Assembly: GCA_945910005.1 (NCBI GenBank)
Contig: OX246743.1
Location: 6,665,084-6,729,083 of the forward strand
Reading direction: 5' to 3'
DNA: 64,000 nt
Origin: Isoperla grammatica
Lineage: Eukaryota > Arthropoda > Insecta > Plecoptera > Perlodidae
Within the stretch, counting starts at the first letter, position 1. The number at the start of each line of letters is the position of its first letter. Under the pieces are notes generated by a model. It did no database searches. It saw only the letters and a program-made list of their open reading frames with translations, and was not told where the DNA came from. The translations under genes were made by a program, and so were the position numbers. Shown one piece after another: positions 32,601 through 43,029 of the stretch.

Positions 32601-33088
32601 ATGCGACCGGCTTCACACCTTATGAATTACAGTTCGGCTGCAATCCGGAATCAATAATAGCTGATTTACTCGGAGATCCGCCCCATCCACTACAACAACA
32701 TGACACACCACGTAAAACAGTTTTGGCTCGGGAGAGACTAGAATCCAGAGCTGCGAGGCGGAAGATGGCGCATGACAAGAAGTCTAAACCAACGACATTT
32801 CAGCCTGGCGACCTGGTGTTGCTACAGTCCAATCACTTGTCCAGTGCGGCTAACCGTGAAATTGCAAAGTTCTTTATGCTCTACGAAGGCCCATATATTA
32901 TTCATCGGAAAGTGGGGAATAATGCATATCAGTTACTTGATGAACACGAAAAAGATAAGGGCATTTTCAATGTGATTAATTTAAAAAAATATAACAACCT
33001 CTCAAAGTGTAAGAGTTTTCAAAAGGTGTTTTGGTTGGAATGTATTGTATTGTGTTGTTTTCATTTGTCTCCCTTTTTTTATTACTAG
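29633..33088 (+). CDS. pol: Pol polyprotein of retrotransposon 2 (PR-RT-RH-IN)
   Basis: Entered by the -1 frameshift. Counted from the MNTIN segment at 29705: protease DTGS at 50-53; reverse transcriptase about 250-450 with YVDD at 400-403; RNase H beginning HLATDSSDIG near 548 with EKEA and WTDHKS; an integrase zinc-binding region (AYGHMGSYKTF then CDTCQRAK); and the catalytic core with TTDLYG, ADHGSQ and NPTER supplying D, D and E. A chromo-like or GPY-type end (YEGPYIIHRK) follows. All key residues named are present, and there is no stop until 33088. It belongs to a lineage clearly different from retrotransposon 1 (YVDD against YLDD, no zinc knuckle in the paired Gag). Confidence 0.95.
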   Translation, partial: RAVTGQDTPLSPVRHQVRSDDIRHVNTINVFDQDATQRDLNHEESSGAYAETPTTHAPEIDVSVCNRHVNALIDTGSEITCISEQFWKELLQISNFPLLPARSILIAGAFMNNSQRVNAQTFLPVSIQDTVDDMTFLIVPNLHRSMIIGSDWLVQNKAKLHFLDRLMYIGEQAEQQIVPLFLSCSPQDVGKHLSLVSNEVYIDQQCTLDKKETLKDQGFGAQAKQNVKSLPADSMEAQEIKRLLLKHEALFSVVPGRIEGFEHTIEMKDNTPFLQKSYPIPLSKRQAVDDQVRQMLEWNIIEAAPSSYINPMVTVVKPDGSVRICLDGRLLNSRMCPQNDSPPPIEETLQKFHGMKYFTTLDLTNSFWQLPLRKQDRKYTAFLHNGISYTYCVVPFGLQSSVAGLTRCLHKILNTDIKRYVTIYVDDLLIASPDLQSHLQHLDAVFTALSNVGITVKIEKCQFLQAEVNYLGHIVSAEGVRVDADKVRPIVDFPHPRNAKQLRRFLGMCTFFKRFCDQYAHVVGPLYMLLRTGVKWVWNDEMNETFENTKSLFLSLVMLHHPIPGVPYHLATDSSDIGVGAQLFQVDESGERRVIAFASRALKGPETRYFTTEKEALAIVYAVQKFRHFLIGEKFTIWTDHKSLSFIRQCRLLSSRLTRWILILQQYQFDIKYCPAKDNVVADALSRAPSSSTRDREDTLTGTVRIPAIMDVVAEAETNLREWVRVLPERQRADPDLAQVIYNLETDDGADTTSAYLLCKQILYHKGRNDISWRVVVPKNDYITVVQSYHVAYGHMGSYKTFKLISNNFYWKNMRRYIVKFTRSCDTCQRAKCATRGLRGEMAHVISHSPNELVTTDLYGPLPQSKGGVSYILVFVDAFTKYVTVYALKRATTAAILNKLQNDYIPNVGRPCKILADHGSQFTARQWYRELENEGIIPLHSSIRHPQSNPTERVMRELGRVFRTYCANKHTSWSMVLPYIQKWFNVTVHDATGFTPYELQFGCNPESIIADLLGDPPHPLQQHDTPRKTVLARERLESRAARRKMAHDKKSKPTTFQPGDLVLLQSNHLSSAANREIAKFFMLYEGPYIIHRKVGNNAYQLLDEHEKDKGIFNVINLKKYNNLSKCKSFQKVFWLECIVLCCFHLSPFFYY

Positions 33089-33237
33089 AAGATTGTTTTG
33101 TATTAGTTTTAAGTAGTTTCGTATGGACTCAGTACTTGGTTTGTAATTTGTACTTGTACCTAGTTAAAAAAAAAAAAAAAAATTGTGACCATTGTTGCTT
33201 CACTTAAAGATTTTATTACTCCTTGTGTTATAAAATC

Positions 33238-33248
33238 TGGGGGGAGAA
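33238..33248 (+). other. Polypurine tract of retrotransposon 2
   Basis: TGGGGGGAGAA directly before the 3' LTR. A poly-A run lies upstream at about 33166-33182. Confidence 0.8.
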
Positions 33249-33304
33249 TGTAGGGTTACCACCCCTCCTCCTCTATGTCAGGTTGGGGTGGGCGGACCGA
33301 AGAG

Positions 33305-34761
33305 CAGTAGCGGATTTAACGGTCAGCCGGGTCAGCGGATGCTGACCGGGCCCCGGCCAATCCGGGCCCCCCGCCCCTTAGCGACCCACTCAAAAACACA
33401 CGAGCTGAGATCCATTCACCATAGGCATTGTCGAAACCCATTATAGCAAATACTACCAATAAAATTATATTTCAAAAAGAATGATTCCGTTTATAGGGCT
33501 CAATAAAGCCTTCGCCCACTTGTTTGACGGTACACAGCGGCGGAAACAACCCCACAGTTCAACAATGGAACTTTAATCCTGCCGCTTTACGTTGAGTCAC
33601 GGTAATTTATAGAAAAACCTGGAAATATTCGGCAAATATGAGGGTTTATATTTACAACCCAATAACTGTCTCTATGTCTATAAAATGACAATTACTTGCT
33701 TTGAAACACCCAACCTCTCCTCTACTCAGTATCAGTCGGTTTCTGTGTCTCGTGTGAAACAGTCCAGTGCAACTTAGTTCGTGTGACAACTGTCTTATTT
33801 TAATTTACTTTAAACGAAAGTAAAAATTAATGTGAGTGTGGTACACGTTTGTTAAAGATGAGTGAACAGACAAAATACAAGCATAAGAAGACGATACAAG
33901 CATAAAAGCGAAAAGATAAAGAGCACGCACTTCTTGTAACTGCCGGCAATGACCCTAAACAAAGAATATTAAGTTTTTGTGTTGGCAATAATTCGCGTGT
34001 GTCAATTAGCGCTGAACATCAATTAAACACGTCAAAAATTCGAGTGAAATTCAAACCCCCTTGGAAATCGAAAATCAAACCTCATTACACACATATAACA
34101 GAAAACCATAACCTTGTAGTAACACCCCTCAAAACAGCGCAAAACCCATTTCCTCTTATAATGACGATACAGTGAATGCAGAAGTTCAAGTGGAATCACA
34201 AAGACCTAATGTAAGGAAAGTGCAGATTTTGCGTTGTCTCAAAACTACGTGTCCTGCACCAAAGTAAACAAATTGCAGACCAATCTCACATGTTTGAGCA
34301 AACTTTTCTTGACTGATAAAGCTATGTTCTGTGGATCAGTTATTTCAAATGATTAACTTGACATTCTTATTGTTAAAAAGCCTTTTCAACCCATTGGAAG
34401 TGGCATGCCATATTTAATATATCTTAAAGACGACGGCAATCGTAGTTTTTCGTCCTTTTACTATTTCAAAATAAATTCTACCAACGAACTATGAATCCTA
34501 TATACACTATGAAACAAGCACGGCTAATTGTCTTGCGGATATGAATCGGAAAAAACTGTCGAGAGTTCGGACTTATCTCAACTGTTGGAGCTTTTGCCTG
34601 GAAAAACTCGAGAAGGGGGTGTCATTTTAAGAGCTTTGGTGAGCAATGAATTAGTGTACGCTATATACATATATTAGTTAGTTTGTTAAAAAAATATGCC
34701 AAACGGACGGGGCCCCTTTGGTAAAATGCTGACCGGGCCCTTTTTCTTAAATCCGCTCCTG
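33305..34761 (+). mobile_element. hAT element inside the 3' LTR
   Basis: The ends CAGTAGCGGATTTAA and, inverted, CAGGAGCGGATTTAA flank 1457 bp. The 8-bp target duplication CCGAAGAG lies at 33297-33304 and 34762-34769, which together are diagnostic for hAT. The inside is mostly non-coding. Confidence 0.95.
33858..34170 (+). pseudogene. Decayed N-terminus of a hAT (ZMYM1-like) transposase
   Basis: The frame from ATG 33858 reads MSEQTKYKHKKTIQA, meets a TAA, and continues as KRKDKEHALL and KQRILSFCVG. The KYKHK...KRK...RILSF pattern resembles the N-terminus of ZMYM1-like hAT transposases. The catalytic domain is absent. The family is assigned from memory of that N-terminal pattern. Confidence 0.5.
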
Positions 34762-34995
34762 CCGAAGAGGGCCCTTGGTCAAGGCCTGGGAGAGTGTGAG
34801 GGGCAGTGTGGAACGTGAGAGCCTAGTGACCGGACACGGTGCTGGGTGATTGTGTGTTCCATGTATTCACTGTAATTTGTAGTATTTTAATATTCGTAGT
34901 ACTAATAAATAATCATCGTTTCTTATGCATTCGTGTAATTAGTGACATTACTCATCATTGACTATCCTAAATCATCCTTGGAGATGTAACAACCT

Positions 34996-36145
34996 TATGA
35001 CAGTACTCTGCATACCAAACCTTTTCCAGACATTGCAATATAGCTACAAGTATCCATTTGGACTTGTGCTATTCAAATTTGGAAAGATCAATAACGTTGA
35101 TGCGGAGCTAGACAGTATCAAGGGTGCCAATCAACTCAGTCAACTCAGTCAAGACCTCGCGTTGACTTTGGGAAGTTTTGGTTGGAGAGAACAATAGGAA
35201 ATAAGGATACCTCAATCAACCGCTTTGCAATACAGAAGTTGATCCGTACTGCATGGTAACACAGCGATGCCACTAACTTGACTTAAAACGAGTCTTTGAT
35301 AGCCAATAAAACGTAGCTTGTCCTTGTTCTTGATTTGGCTACATCAACGATCATCAACAATGATAAAACAGAAGATGGATACACAAAAAATCCAAAATAA
35401 AATACGTGATAAGTAGAACTATGCGTCAAACTATTTACCACAAAATGTCTGCACTCGATTTTCAATAAGGTGACAAAGTAAGGCTTTGGCAGAAACTTAG
35501 GTTTAATTAGCTCCCCCCCCCCCCATCCCCCTCCCCCTACACACACTCCTACTGTTTGCACAAAGTATCGGGCTCCCAGGAATTTACGCGAATTAGATCT
35601 ACTTGAGAAACTATTACGAGCATTCCGCGGGAGTTTCAAGAGAAAGTATGTCCAAGTAAAGTGAGTGTTGGAAGTGAACCGAGTTTGTATTGTGTGGGTG
35701 GCAGGCGTCGAGTTTTAATGCTGGATACAGTGATTGATGGAGCCAAGTGTCAAAGCTCCCGCTGAGCTACAGGTTGTAGCAAAGAAGTTGGAGATTCGCC
35801 AATGAACTTGGAGCTCTGTATCTTCTCTCTTCTAGACATGCAAGAAGTCGCGTGGTGCCTTTGGAGGCGATATAACATATAACGCCGCCATACTTGTATC
35901 TTGCTAGAGGGATTCAGACACTACGCGAACCATTGACTGTGCAATTATCATACAAAGTATATAATTATGAATGTTTAAGTGACAATATTTTAATTCAAAT
36001 TTAAAACGAAACACTTTGTTACTAATAACTACTTACTAGTACCTACGAATATATGTGTATTAGTTTAGACTTTAGATAGTTTTATTTCTTATTATACCAT
36101 GCCATGTTAATGGTAAAGTTTGCAGTTTGTACAATGTATGTACAT
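34996..36145. other. Unassigned intronic sequence
   Basis: Contains a run of about 11 C at about 35514-35524 and unique AT-rich text. The minus-strand frame with GVCVGGGGWGGG is an artefact of that run. No exon recognised. Confidence 0.4.
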
Positions 36146-36149
36146 TTTT

Positions 36150-37500
36150 TACAACGCTTATATTAACTTGCCTTGTTTGTCTGGACGAAATCTTTGAATC
36201 GTTATTCCACCTACTTCTAGATGTTCGATCAAGCTGAAATTTTTTACACAGACGTATTCCTGATGACAATACATGAATCAACTGTCATATTTACTAAATT
36301 GTCAATTAATTCATCATAATTAATTAATTAATGTTTTACATGGAAATCGATGAATCTTTGAATCGATATTTCACCTACTTTTAAATATCCGATCAAGCTG
36401 CAATTTTGTACACAGACGTATTTCTAATGACAATACATGAATCAACTGTCATATTTACTAAATTGTCAATTAATTTATCATAATTAATTAATTCATGTTT
36501 TATATGGAAATCGATGTTTAATTACCCACTTTCTAACGTTAAATCGAATTGAAAGTTTTCACACAGACGTACTCCTTATAACAATACACGAATCAATTGT
36601 CATATTTACTAAATCATCAATTAATTCATCATAATTAATTAATTAATGTTTTATATGAAAATCGATGTACAGTCCACTTCTCAACGTCAAATCGTATTGA
36701 AAGTTTTTACACAGACGTATTTTTAATGACTTCACACGAATCAATTGTCATATTAACTAAATAATCAATTAATTTATCATAATTAATTATTTGATGTTTT
36801 ATATGGGAATCGATGTTTAACCCACTTTCCAACGTCAAATCGAGTTGAAAGTTTTTACACAGACGTATTCTTAATGACTACACACGAATCAATTGTCATA
36901 TTAACTAAATAATCAATTAATTCATCATAATTAATTAATTGATGTTTTATATGGGAATCGATGTTTAACCCACTTTCCAACGTCAAATCGAGTTAAAAGT
37001 TTTCACACAGACGTGTTCTTAATGACAATACACGAATCAATTGTCATATTAACTAAATAATCAATTAAATTAATTAATGTTTTATATGGGAATCGATGTT
37101 TTACCCACTTCCAAACGTCGAATCGAGTTGAAAGTTTTCACACAGACTTATTCTTAATGACAATACATGAATCAATTGTCATATTTACTTAATATTCAAT
37201 GAAGCCATCATAATTAATTAATTGATGTTTTATATGGGAATCGATATTTCACCCACTTCCGAACGTCAAATTGAGCTCAAAGTTTTCACACAGACGTATT
37301 CTTAATAACAATACACGAATCAATTGTCATATTTATTAAATAATTAATTAAACCATCATAATTAATTAATCGATGTTTCACCCACTTCCCAACGTCCGAT
37401 CGAGCTGAAATTTTCACACAGTCGTATTTTCTAAATGACAATATATGAATCAATGATCAGATACACTTATTAATTAATCCACCATGGTTAAATTATTAAA
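36150..37500. repeat. AT-rich ~148-bp tandem repeat, 9 units
   Basis: CACAGACGTAT recurs at 36247, 36411, 36562, 36710, 36858, 37006, 37141, 37288 and 37417. The spacing is mostly 147-151 bp, with 164 at the left and 129-135 where deletions fell. Each unit also has GAATCAATTGTCATATT, an ATAATTAATTAATT block, ATATGGGAATCGATGTTT and CCCACTTCC. Units diverge most at the edges. Confidence 0.93.
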
Positions 37501-38449
37501 CAATTAGCTTCATATGGGAAATTAGTCACAGCTAGTGAGGATGGGCCAACCACATGCAGGCATGGTTCGCGACTCAAATATCCGTGACGAAAGCATCGGA
37601 TATGTTTCTATGCAGCAAGAATGTCAACACGCTCCACTTGTAAGTATGGTACAACCCCGTGCGGTGAGTCATTCACCATGTACGCATAGGTGCGTTCCCT
37701 TCGCGTGGTTCGACCTCACAGTTGATCGTTGGTGTTAGTTGGTGGTAGTGCTCTCACAGTGCTCTCGGAGCACACTCTAAAAGATAAGGTCCACTGATAG
37801 ACCATCGGGTCTATCCTTTTTGCAACTCCCACAAATAAAATTTTACAAGTATACACTCTATTGCTAAAGGCAGTGGACGTGTCCGAATTCATCGAAAAAT
37901 GTATACTTTTTATCTTAGCTCAAACTTGGCATTGTGAAAAGTACGGTAGTGACGTAATTTCCAGTGTCTGAATTAGAAGTTTGCAAGTAGAAGTTGGCGA
38001 GACTGCGAGAACACAGATCATTCCTGTTCGTGCACTCAACTTGAGTACTTAAAAAAGTCATGGCAAACGCAAACACTACACGTGAGAAAATATGGAAACT
38101 TAAGTAACCATGCATTTAAATATTATGTATTGTAATAGGCCTAGATGTTTTAATGTTGACAAAAATTGCGTTTATGATCATTATTAATAGAATGTGTAGC
38201 CTATAGGCCTAGTCTTTTTGCCAAATTCTCCCATAGCCACATAACCCCACTTTTCATAAGCATTATTGGCCGATCGCTGGATCGTGCATGAACGGAACTG
38301 TCCGAAATTCAAGTTTGCAATGCGAGCACGCTAGTTTGCGAGTGAAGTTAACAAGTACAAGTACACAAGTATGCAGTCTTCTAAATTCGGACACGTCCAG
38401 TGAGCATATATTCGATTGCAAGATTCTTTAAGACTAAAAAGTATAAAAT
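37501..38449. other. Unassigned intronic sequence
   Basis: No repeat family, exon or RNA gene recognised. Two loosely inverted patches, GTGTCCGAATT (about 37879) and AATTCGGACACGTCC (about 38385), may be the ends of an old element. Confidence 0.35.
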
Positions 38450-38747
38450 AATATTACATGAAAAAAATACTTTTTTTAAAAAACAACGCTTATATTAAAA
38501 TGCACTAAAAAGGAAAAAATAAATTTTCGCCCAACAAATTTTTGCCTCACTCGGAAAATAAAAGCGTTGGGCGCTTCCGGTATTGACATAGATTGCAGTA
38601 TTCTGCTGTTTATGCAGGGAAAGCGCCCAACGCTTTTATTTTCCGAGTGAGGCAAAAATTTGTTGGGCGAAAATTTATTTTTTACTTTTTAGTGCATTTT
38701 AATATAAGCGTTGTTTTTTAAAAAAAGTATTTTTTTCATGTAATATT
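38450..38747. repeat. Near-perfect inverted repeat (127-bp arms)
   Basis: The left arm 38450-38576 and right arm 38621-38747 are complementary with one mismatch that I can find (AAAAAGG against AAAAAGT). The spacer is 44 bp. Arms carry GCCCAACGCTTTTATTTTCC and CAAAAATTTGTTGGGCG. It lies in the intron just upstream of the Rim exon B array, so the pre-mRNA would contain a long hairpin. It is probably a young foldback MITE; I see no clear target duplication. Confidence 0.95.
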
Positions 38748-38819
38748 TCTCTGAACTTTCAATATATTCATGTAATTTACTCGGCGTTCAAAGCTGCATG
38801 TAGAACTTATTATTAGATC

Positions 38820-39402
38820 AAGCGAACAGAAGTCAAACAATGCGTTTCTTTTGTAGGCCTGCAAATTACAGGAGAACACTGAAAGTAGAGGGAACTGAAG
38901 TGGTAATTCATTTCACTAGACACACTATTACAACAACATAAGTATATATTATGTTTGTTTGATGGGAGAGAGAGCTAGAGTATGAACTATCAGGCGAACA
39001 GAAGTGAAGGATGTGTTTGTTTCCTCAGGATGCCGGCAAGTGGCGAGAGGAGCTCGGGTGGGAAAATGAGTTGAAATATGAACTATCAGGCAAACAGAAC
39101 TGAAAACTGTGTTTGTTTTCTCCGGTTTGCGGCGCGCGAAGAGATGAACTCAGATGGGAGAGAGAGAGAGTTTAACTATGAATTATCAGGCGAACAGAAG
39201 TGAAGGATGTGTTTGTTTCCTCAGGATGCCAGCAAGTGGCGAGAGGGTGGGAAAGTGAGTTGAAATATGAACTATCAGGCGAACAGAAGTGAAGGATGTG
39301 TTTGTTTCCTCAGGATGCCAGCAAGTGGCGAGAGGGTGGGAAAGTGAGTTGAAATATGAACTATCAGGCGAACAGAAGTGAAGGATGTGTTTGTTTCCTC
39401 AG
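38820..39402 (+). repeat. Tandem array of Rim exon B acceptors
   Basis: Units of 89-98 bp hold AACAGAAGTGAAGGATGTG, the acceptor TTTGTTTCCTCAG, the first ~40 bp of exon B (G(A/T)TGCC(G/A)GC, GGCGAGAGGAGCTC) and then TTGAAATATGAACTATCAGG. Exon-like text begins at 39029, about 39127, 39225, 39314 and at the real exon, 39403. In the second unit the acceptor has become TTTCTCCGG, so AG is lost. A more diverged first unit lies at about 38822-38860 (TTTCTTTTGTAG). Copies still read like the real exon start (DAGKWREEL against VAGERREEL). Confidence 0.85.
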
Positions 39403-39653
39403 GTTGCCGGCGAACGGCGAGAGGAGCTCAGGTGGGAGAGAGAGCTGGAGTGGCGGCAACACAAACGGGGTTCGTCACCAGGCGGAAGTCGCGTCAGCAG
39501 TCCCCAAGTAGAACGCCGTCCGTTCGTTGATGACCGGAACTGGGAAGCAAACGCTCCGAGCGGTCGGAGACCTTCGGCTATTCCCGTGTCCCCGTCGGAC
39601 AGTGGAGACCCCGACGAGGAATGGCAGAGACATCGAGCACGAACAAATCGCAG
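39403..39653 (+). CDS. Rim: Rim homologue, exon B (linker)
   Basis: 251 bp, acceptor TTTCCTCAG and donor CAG|GTACGG. It starts in phase 0, continuing the frame of exon A, and ends in phase 2. The peptide begins VAGERREELRWERELEWRQH, then KRGSSPGGSRVSSP, SGRRPSAIPVSPSD and EEWQRHRARTNRR. It is a charged, low-order linker between the zinc finger and the PDZ domain, with several Ser-Pro sites. No enzyme motif is expected. The phase match to exons A and C is strong support. The exon's first ~40 bp have been amplified upstream. Confidence 0.75.
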
Positions 39654-39777
39654 GTACGGGCAACAAGGAGTGAACGTTAAGGCTGAATTTCCTATCCTGA
39701 TTTCTGTCTTTAAAACGCTACGCTTTAAGATTGCCACAGAGGTAACCCAAATATATCATCCCTTACAGAATTAATTA

Positions 39778-39924
39778 GTGTTCTTTCTTATCAATATTCC
39801 CTTGTTCCAAAAAATATTTCCGCTTTTCAAATGCTCGTAACAACACATTTCAAAAGTTTGATAAACACATTTGAAAAGAACGAAAATATTGATTTGAACA
39901 AAGAAACATTCACAAGAAAGGGCA
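39778..39924. mobile_element. MITE, GCTCTTTC family (copy 2)
   Basis: The inverted ends TTCTTTCTTATCAATATTCC and GAACAAAGAAACATTCACAA relate to the copies at 10569 and 57365. Non-coding. Confidence 0.55.
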
Positions 39925-40933
39925 GTTAAGTCTCAAGAGTACTGGCATATTTTATTTTACGTTTTGACAATTTTAAAGATGAAATGAAATATGTTGACCG
40001 CCATAAATCGGGGGCTCCACAGAGTGGGCGGGAAACACAAATTTACGGTTTTCGAGCGGTGGAAATGCATCAATCAAATTCGTGCTGGATTTACTTCGAC
40101 AGTTTCATAAAAATGAAATTTTAAAGTTACAAGATTGGCACTCGGAAACGTCCCTTGAATGTCGAGTGGAAGTGACGTGGCGTTCGATGTCCATGCACAG
40201 TAAGTGGAAAAATGATGTTTGACGTTATTTTTCTTTTAAGAGGGAGTTTTGACATCTATTGTTCATGACGTGGGGCTCGGAGCGTTTTGTTTCTCCCTTA
40301 CGGCGGCCGTGCACTGTTTGAGCAATGCGTTCACTGGCTGTGGATGTCGGTCTAGGTATTGCTATGTTCAGTCCAAAACACTGATAGGAGATTTGCTCTG
40401 TTTTACCGAATGTCGTATGTTCGTTGCCAAGCACAAACTTGTTGGTTCATATATTTTAAAACTTGAATTGTTCATGTACATGAAGTATTTGATTACGAAC
40501 ACGAAGAGAGAATTTAAAGTACATATCAGGGATCTAGGACCGAAGAGGAGGTAAATGCTCCAGTGATCGACATACATATTTTCAAGAATAAATTGAGTAT
40601 TTACTCTCTCGTGTAAGTAGTCTTACTTTGATCAGGTTCATATAAGTCGTATTATCAACATTTTGAAATACGAGTCGCATAACTGCAAAGTGATGCATGC
40701 ATTTGTCCTTGGGCAAATTGATTACATAATTATCAACAAGAAAGAAAGTAATATATTAGCGAAGAGAAGGGAGGGAACATTAGTTGGACTTACTTGATGT
40801 ATGAATGGGTTCTCTACAGAGAAAGGTGATTCATGGTTGGGGTGAACCGTTGCCCAGTATGTGGACGTCACTGGGTGGCTATATTGGACGTTATTGGAGT
40901 CAACCCATCCACAGTGTGCACTCACTCTGCAAC
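39925..40933. other. Unassigned intronic sequence
   Basis: Between exons B and C. Nothing recognisable apart from unique AT-rich text. Minus-strand open frames here overlap the SINE and are not supported. Confidence 0.4.
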
Positions 40934-40944
40934 TGTGATACTGT

Positions 40945-41219
40945 AGAGGTGGCTCAGCGGTAAGACGCGAGACTCTAATTCGGGAGGTCGCCGGTTCGAT
41001 TCCGGCCACCGGCAGTCCTGACTGAAGGTTTTTTCCGAGGTTTTCCTCAGTCGTAAAAGCGAATGCTGGGATTGAGTCATACTATCAGCCCTCGGACAAT
41101 CCTTCCCAACTATCCAAACACCCTAATAACCTAGTTAGTCACCTGAAGAGGGGCACATCAAGTAAAGCTGGTGTGCACCCTAGAACGGGTATTCCTACAA
41201 AAATTATTATTATTATTAT
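40945..41219 (+). mobile_element. Full-length tRNA-derived SINE
   Basis: It has a tRNA-like head with A box GTGGCTCAGCGGTAAGA and B box GGTTCGATTCC, a body (CTGACTGAAGG, TTTTCCTCAGTCG, GAGGGGCACATCAAGTAAAG) and an (ATT)n tail. The 11-bp target duplication TGTGATACTGT at 40934-40944 and 41220-41230 marks target-primed insertion. It lies 118 bp upstream of Rim exon C, in the same orientation. Confidence 0.92.
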
Positions 41220-41337
41220 TGTGATACTGTGATTTGAAAGTACGGACAGAACAGTTGTTCATGCAATGCCATTGTATGCCGTGTCGGGTGCTTTGAAACA
41301 CAGCAGAGAGTGCAAGATATGGTTGTTTACTTGACAG

Positions 41338-41516
41338 GAAGTCTCGCGCCGTGACGCGGCAACACAGCTACGACGAGGAACTCAAGAACGGCGCTGTTGC
41401 CACATCTAAGGCACAGCCCTCTGGAGACCTGGGTCTAGGACTGCCTGTGAGCCTACCGCGCAGAGCCTCCGCCTATGACGTGTACGCCACCAAGGAGGGC
41501 GGTGGAAATGGCCTAG
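41338..41516 (+). CDS. Rim: Rim homologue, exon C
   Basis: 179 bp, acceptor TTACTTGACAG and donor CTAG|GTGAGC. The first base completes the split Arg codon of exon B (AG + G). The peptide is KSRAVTRQHSYDEELKNGAV, then LGLGLPVSLPRRASAYDVYA and GGGNGL. QHSYDEE and PRRASAYDVYA are insect Rim features as I remember them; RRAS is also a basophilic-kinase-type site. The exon ends in phase 1, which fits exon D. It is the only one of the four without an edge array. Confidence 0.75.
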
Positions 41517-42005
41517 GTGAGCACATATTCGAACTTATCGTATAGGGAGCTTGCAATAACGTCATTTCCGGTATCGCACAGTAGCCATACTGAGGTACTC
41601 TGTAAACATTTGTTTATGTTCTTCCGACACTGCATTTTTGCAATATTGCAGATGTCCTTTGACTGACACATCAACTGTATCCAAACAAAGGTTCCGTACA
41701 ATATGACTGGAAACAAAATAAGAACGCGTAAACTCTGTTTGAAGACAATCATTTGCATGTGTTATCATTTTCTTCAACTTTTACCTGCACACATCAATCC
41801 ATACGGCTTGAAACTGTGATATCTCCAGGATAACCTATGCGTCTTCTATTGTCAGAACAAATGTAAACAAGCAATGTGTACCTCATAATGGCCGCCACGT
41901 AACGTCTATTGAAAGCTACCTAATATTTAAGTCGTGTTCGAATCAACACGAATGAAGAATGTGTCAATCGTAAATGGAAAATGAAACTGATTTCTCTGTA
42001 CTGTA
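41517..42005. other. Unassigned intronic sequence
   Basis: No repeat or exon recognised. AATGGCCGCCACGT at 41887 is a YY1-like text of unknown meaning. Confidence 0.35.
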
Positions 42006-42009
42006 AAAA

Positions 42010-42135
42010 ACAGGTTGGAATTCATAGCCGTCCCCTACCCCTAGGGGGGCCCGTTGTTGCAAGGTAACCGTTTCATGTATGTTCACTTATTTCTCATATA
42101 GAAAACAAATCCATAGCGACAACGGGCTAGAGGAC
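42010..42135. mobile_element. Short foldback MITE
   Basis: The ends TTCATAGCCGTCC and GGACGACTATAAAT are inverted, as are the subterminal CCCGTTGTTGC and GCGACAACGGGC. About 125 bp, non-coding. Confidence 0.6.
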
Positions 42136-43025
42136 GACTATAAATATGAACTAAATTATTAATGAAAATACTAAATTATATCGGTTGTATTTCAATAAGT
42201 GAGACCTCTTCGGACCCCTTTAACGATTTTTATCTTTAGTGGCTAAAAGAATGTAAAACGTCTGAAAATAATATTGTTTGCACCCTTATTAAATACCGAA
42301 TAACAATCATAACATAGAAATTGAGATCGATAGTATAAATGCACAAAGAACAGAAAGCTGTTGAAACGTAGTAAGATGGTGTATTTAGAATCTTGTATAG
42401 TTAACAATTCAGTGAAAAACTATGATTTTAATGAGTTCTGAATTTCGTCCATCGAACATCGTTTTTTTCCTTCAAACGGTCTCCATTTTATGATAAAAAT
42501 ACAACTAAAATGACTTTATATTGTAATGTCCAAAACGTTAGATCTAAAACTAAATATGTTTTGTTATAACAACAACTCCAATAGTATCTCTGAACTCAGA
42601 TACCCGATACCATTAGTGAATTCTCCCCTTGTTTCTCCAACGTAGGCTTGGAGATTAGGATGCATCCAATTTTGATCCGTTCTATGGCCCAGACCAGGGG
42701 GGAAAGGGTTGGGGGGGGGGGGTTATTAGGCTTAGGCCTTTAGCCCGCCTCCAGCTATAAGCTTGGTTGACACGAATTGGGTTTGAGATTATAATATGTT
42801 CTACTACTAACTCGGCTCAACTTAATTCTCATGGTGACAAATTAAGTTTTCAAAAACAGGCTTTCGATTAAATTATAATTTTATTATAGCTGTCAAGTGT
42901 CAACTTTACTAATTAAGTACGTTGTTTGGTGATTATTAAGCTGAGAGCCTCGTTTTATTAATAAATATTCAGCGGTCTGTTTGGATCGATGTGTCCACGA
43001 TGTTTGAAGGTTGGCGTGGCTGTCG
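42136..43025. other. Unassigned intronic sequence
   Basis: A poly-G run lies near 42710. No exon or repeat family recognised. Confidence 0.35.
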
Positions 43026-43029
43026 AGCA

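Larger units (their letters stand above)
27951..34991 (+). mobile_element. Complete Ty3/gypsy-type LTR retrotransposon 2, 3' LTR disrupted
   Basis: The element lies in the same orientation as Rim. It has a 278-bp 5' LTR, PBS, a repeat-bearing leader, gag, a -1 frameshifted pol, a polypurine tract and a 3' LTR split by a 1457-bp hAT element. The 4-bp target duplication ACCT is at 27947-27950 and 34992-34995. Without the hAT insert and its duplicated 8 bp, the element would be about 5.6 kb. There is no env. Confidence 0.95.
33249..34991 (+). repeat. 3' LTR of retrotransposon 2, split
   Basis: LTR part 1 is 33249-33304 and part 2 is 34762-34991 (its first 8 bases are the hAT target duplication). 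Together they match the 5' LTR. Confidence 0.95.

Noticed and set aside
14124..34991. Endogenous retroviruses with env
   Set aside because: Neither element has a third frame between pol and the 3' LTR; both are simple gag-pol Ty3/gypsy-type elements.
40722..41009. Minus-strand open frame beginning MAGIEPATSRIR
   Set aside because: It runs through the tRNA-like head of the SINE in antisense; such peptides are a known false-gene pattern.
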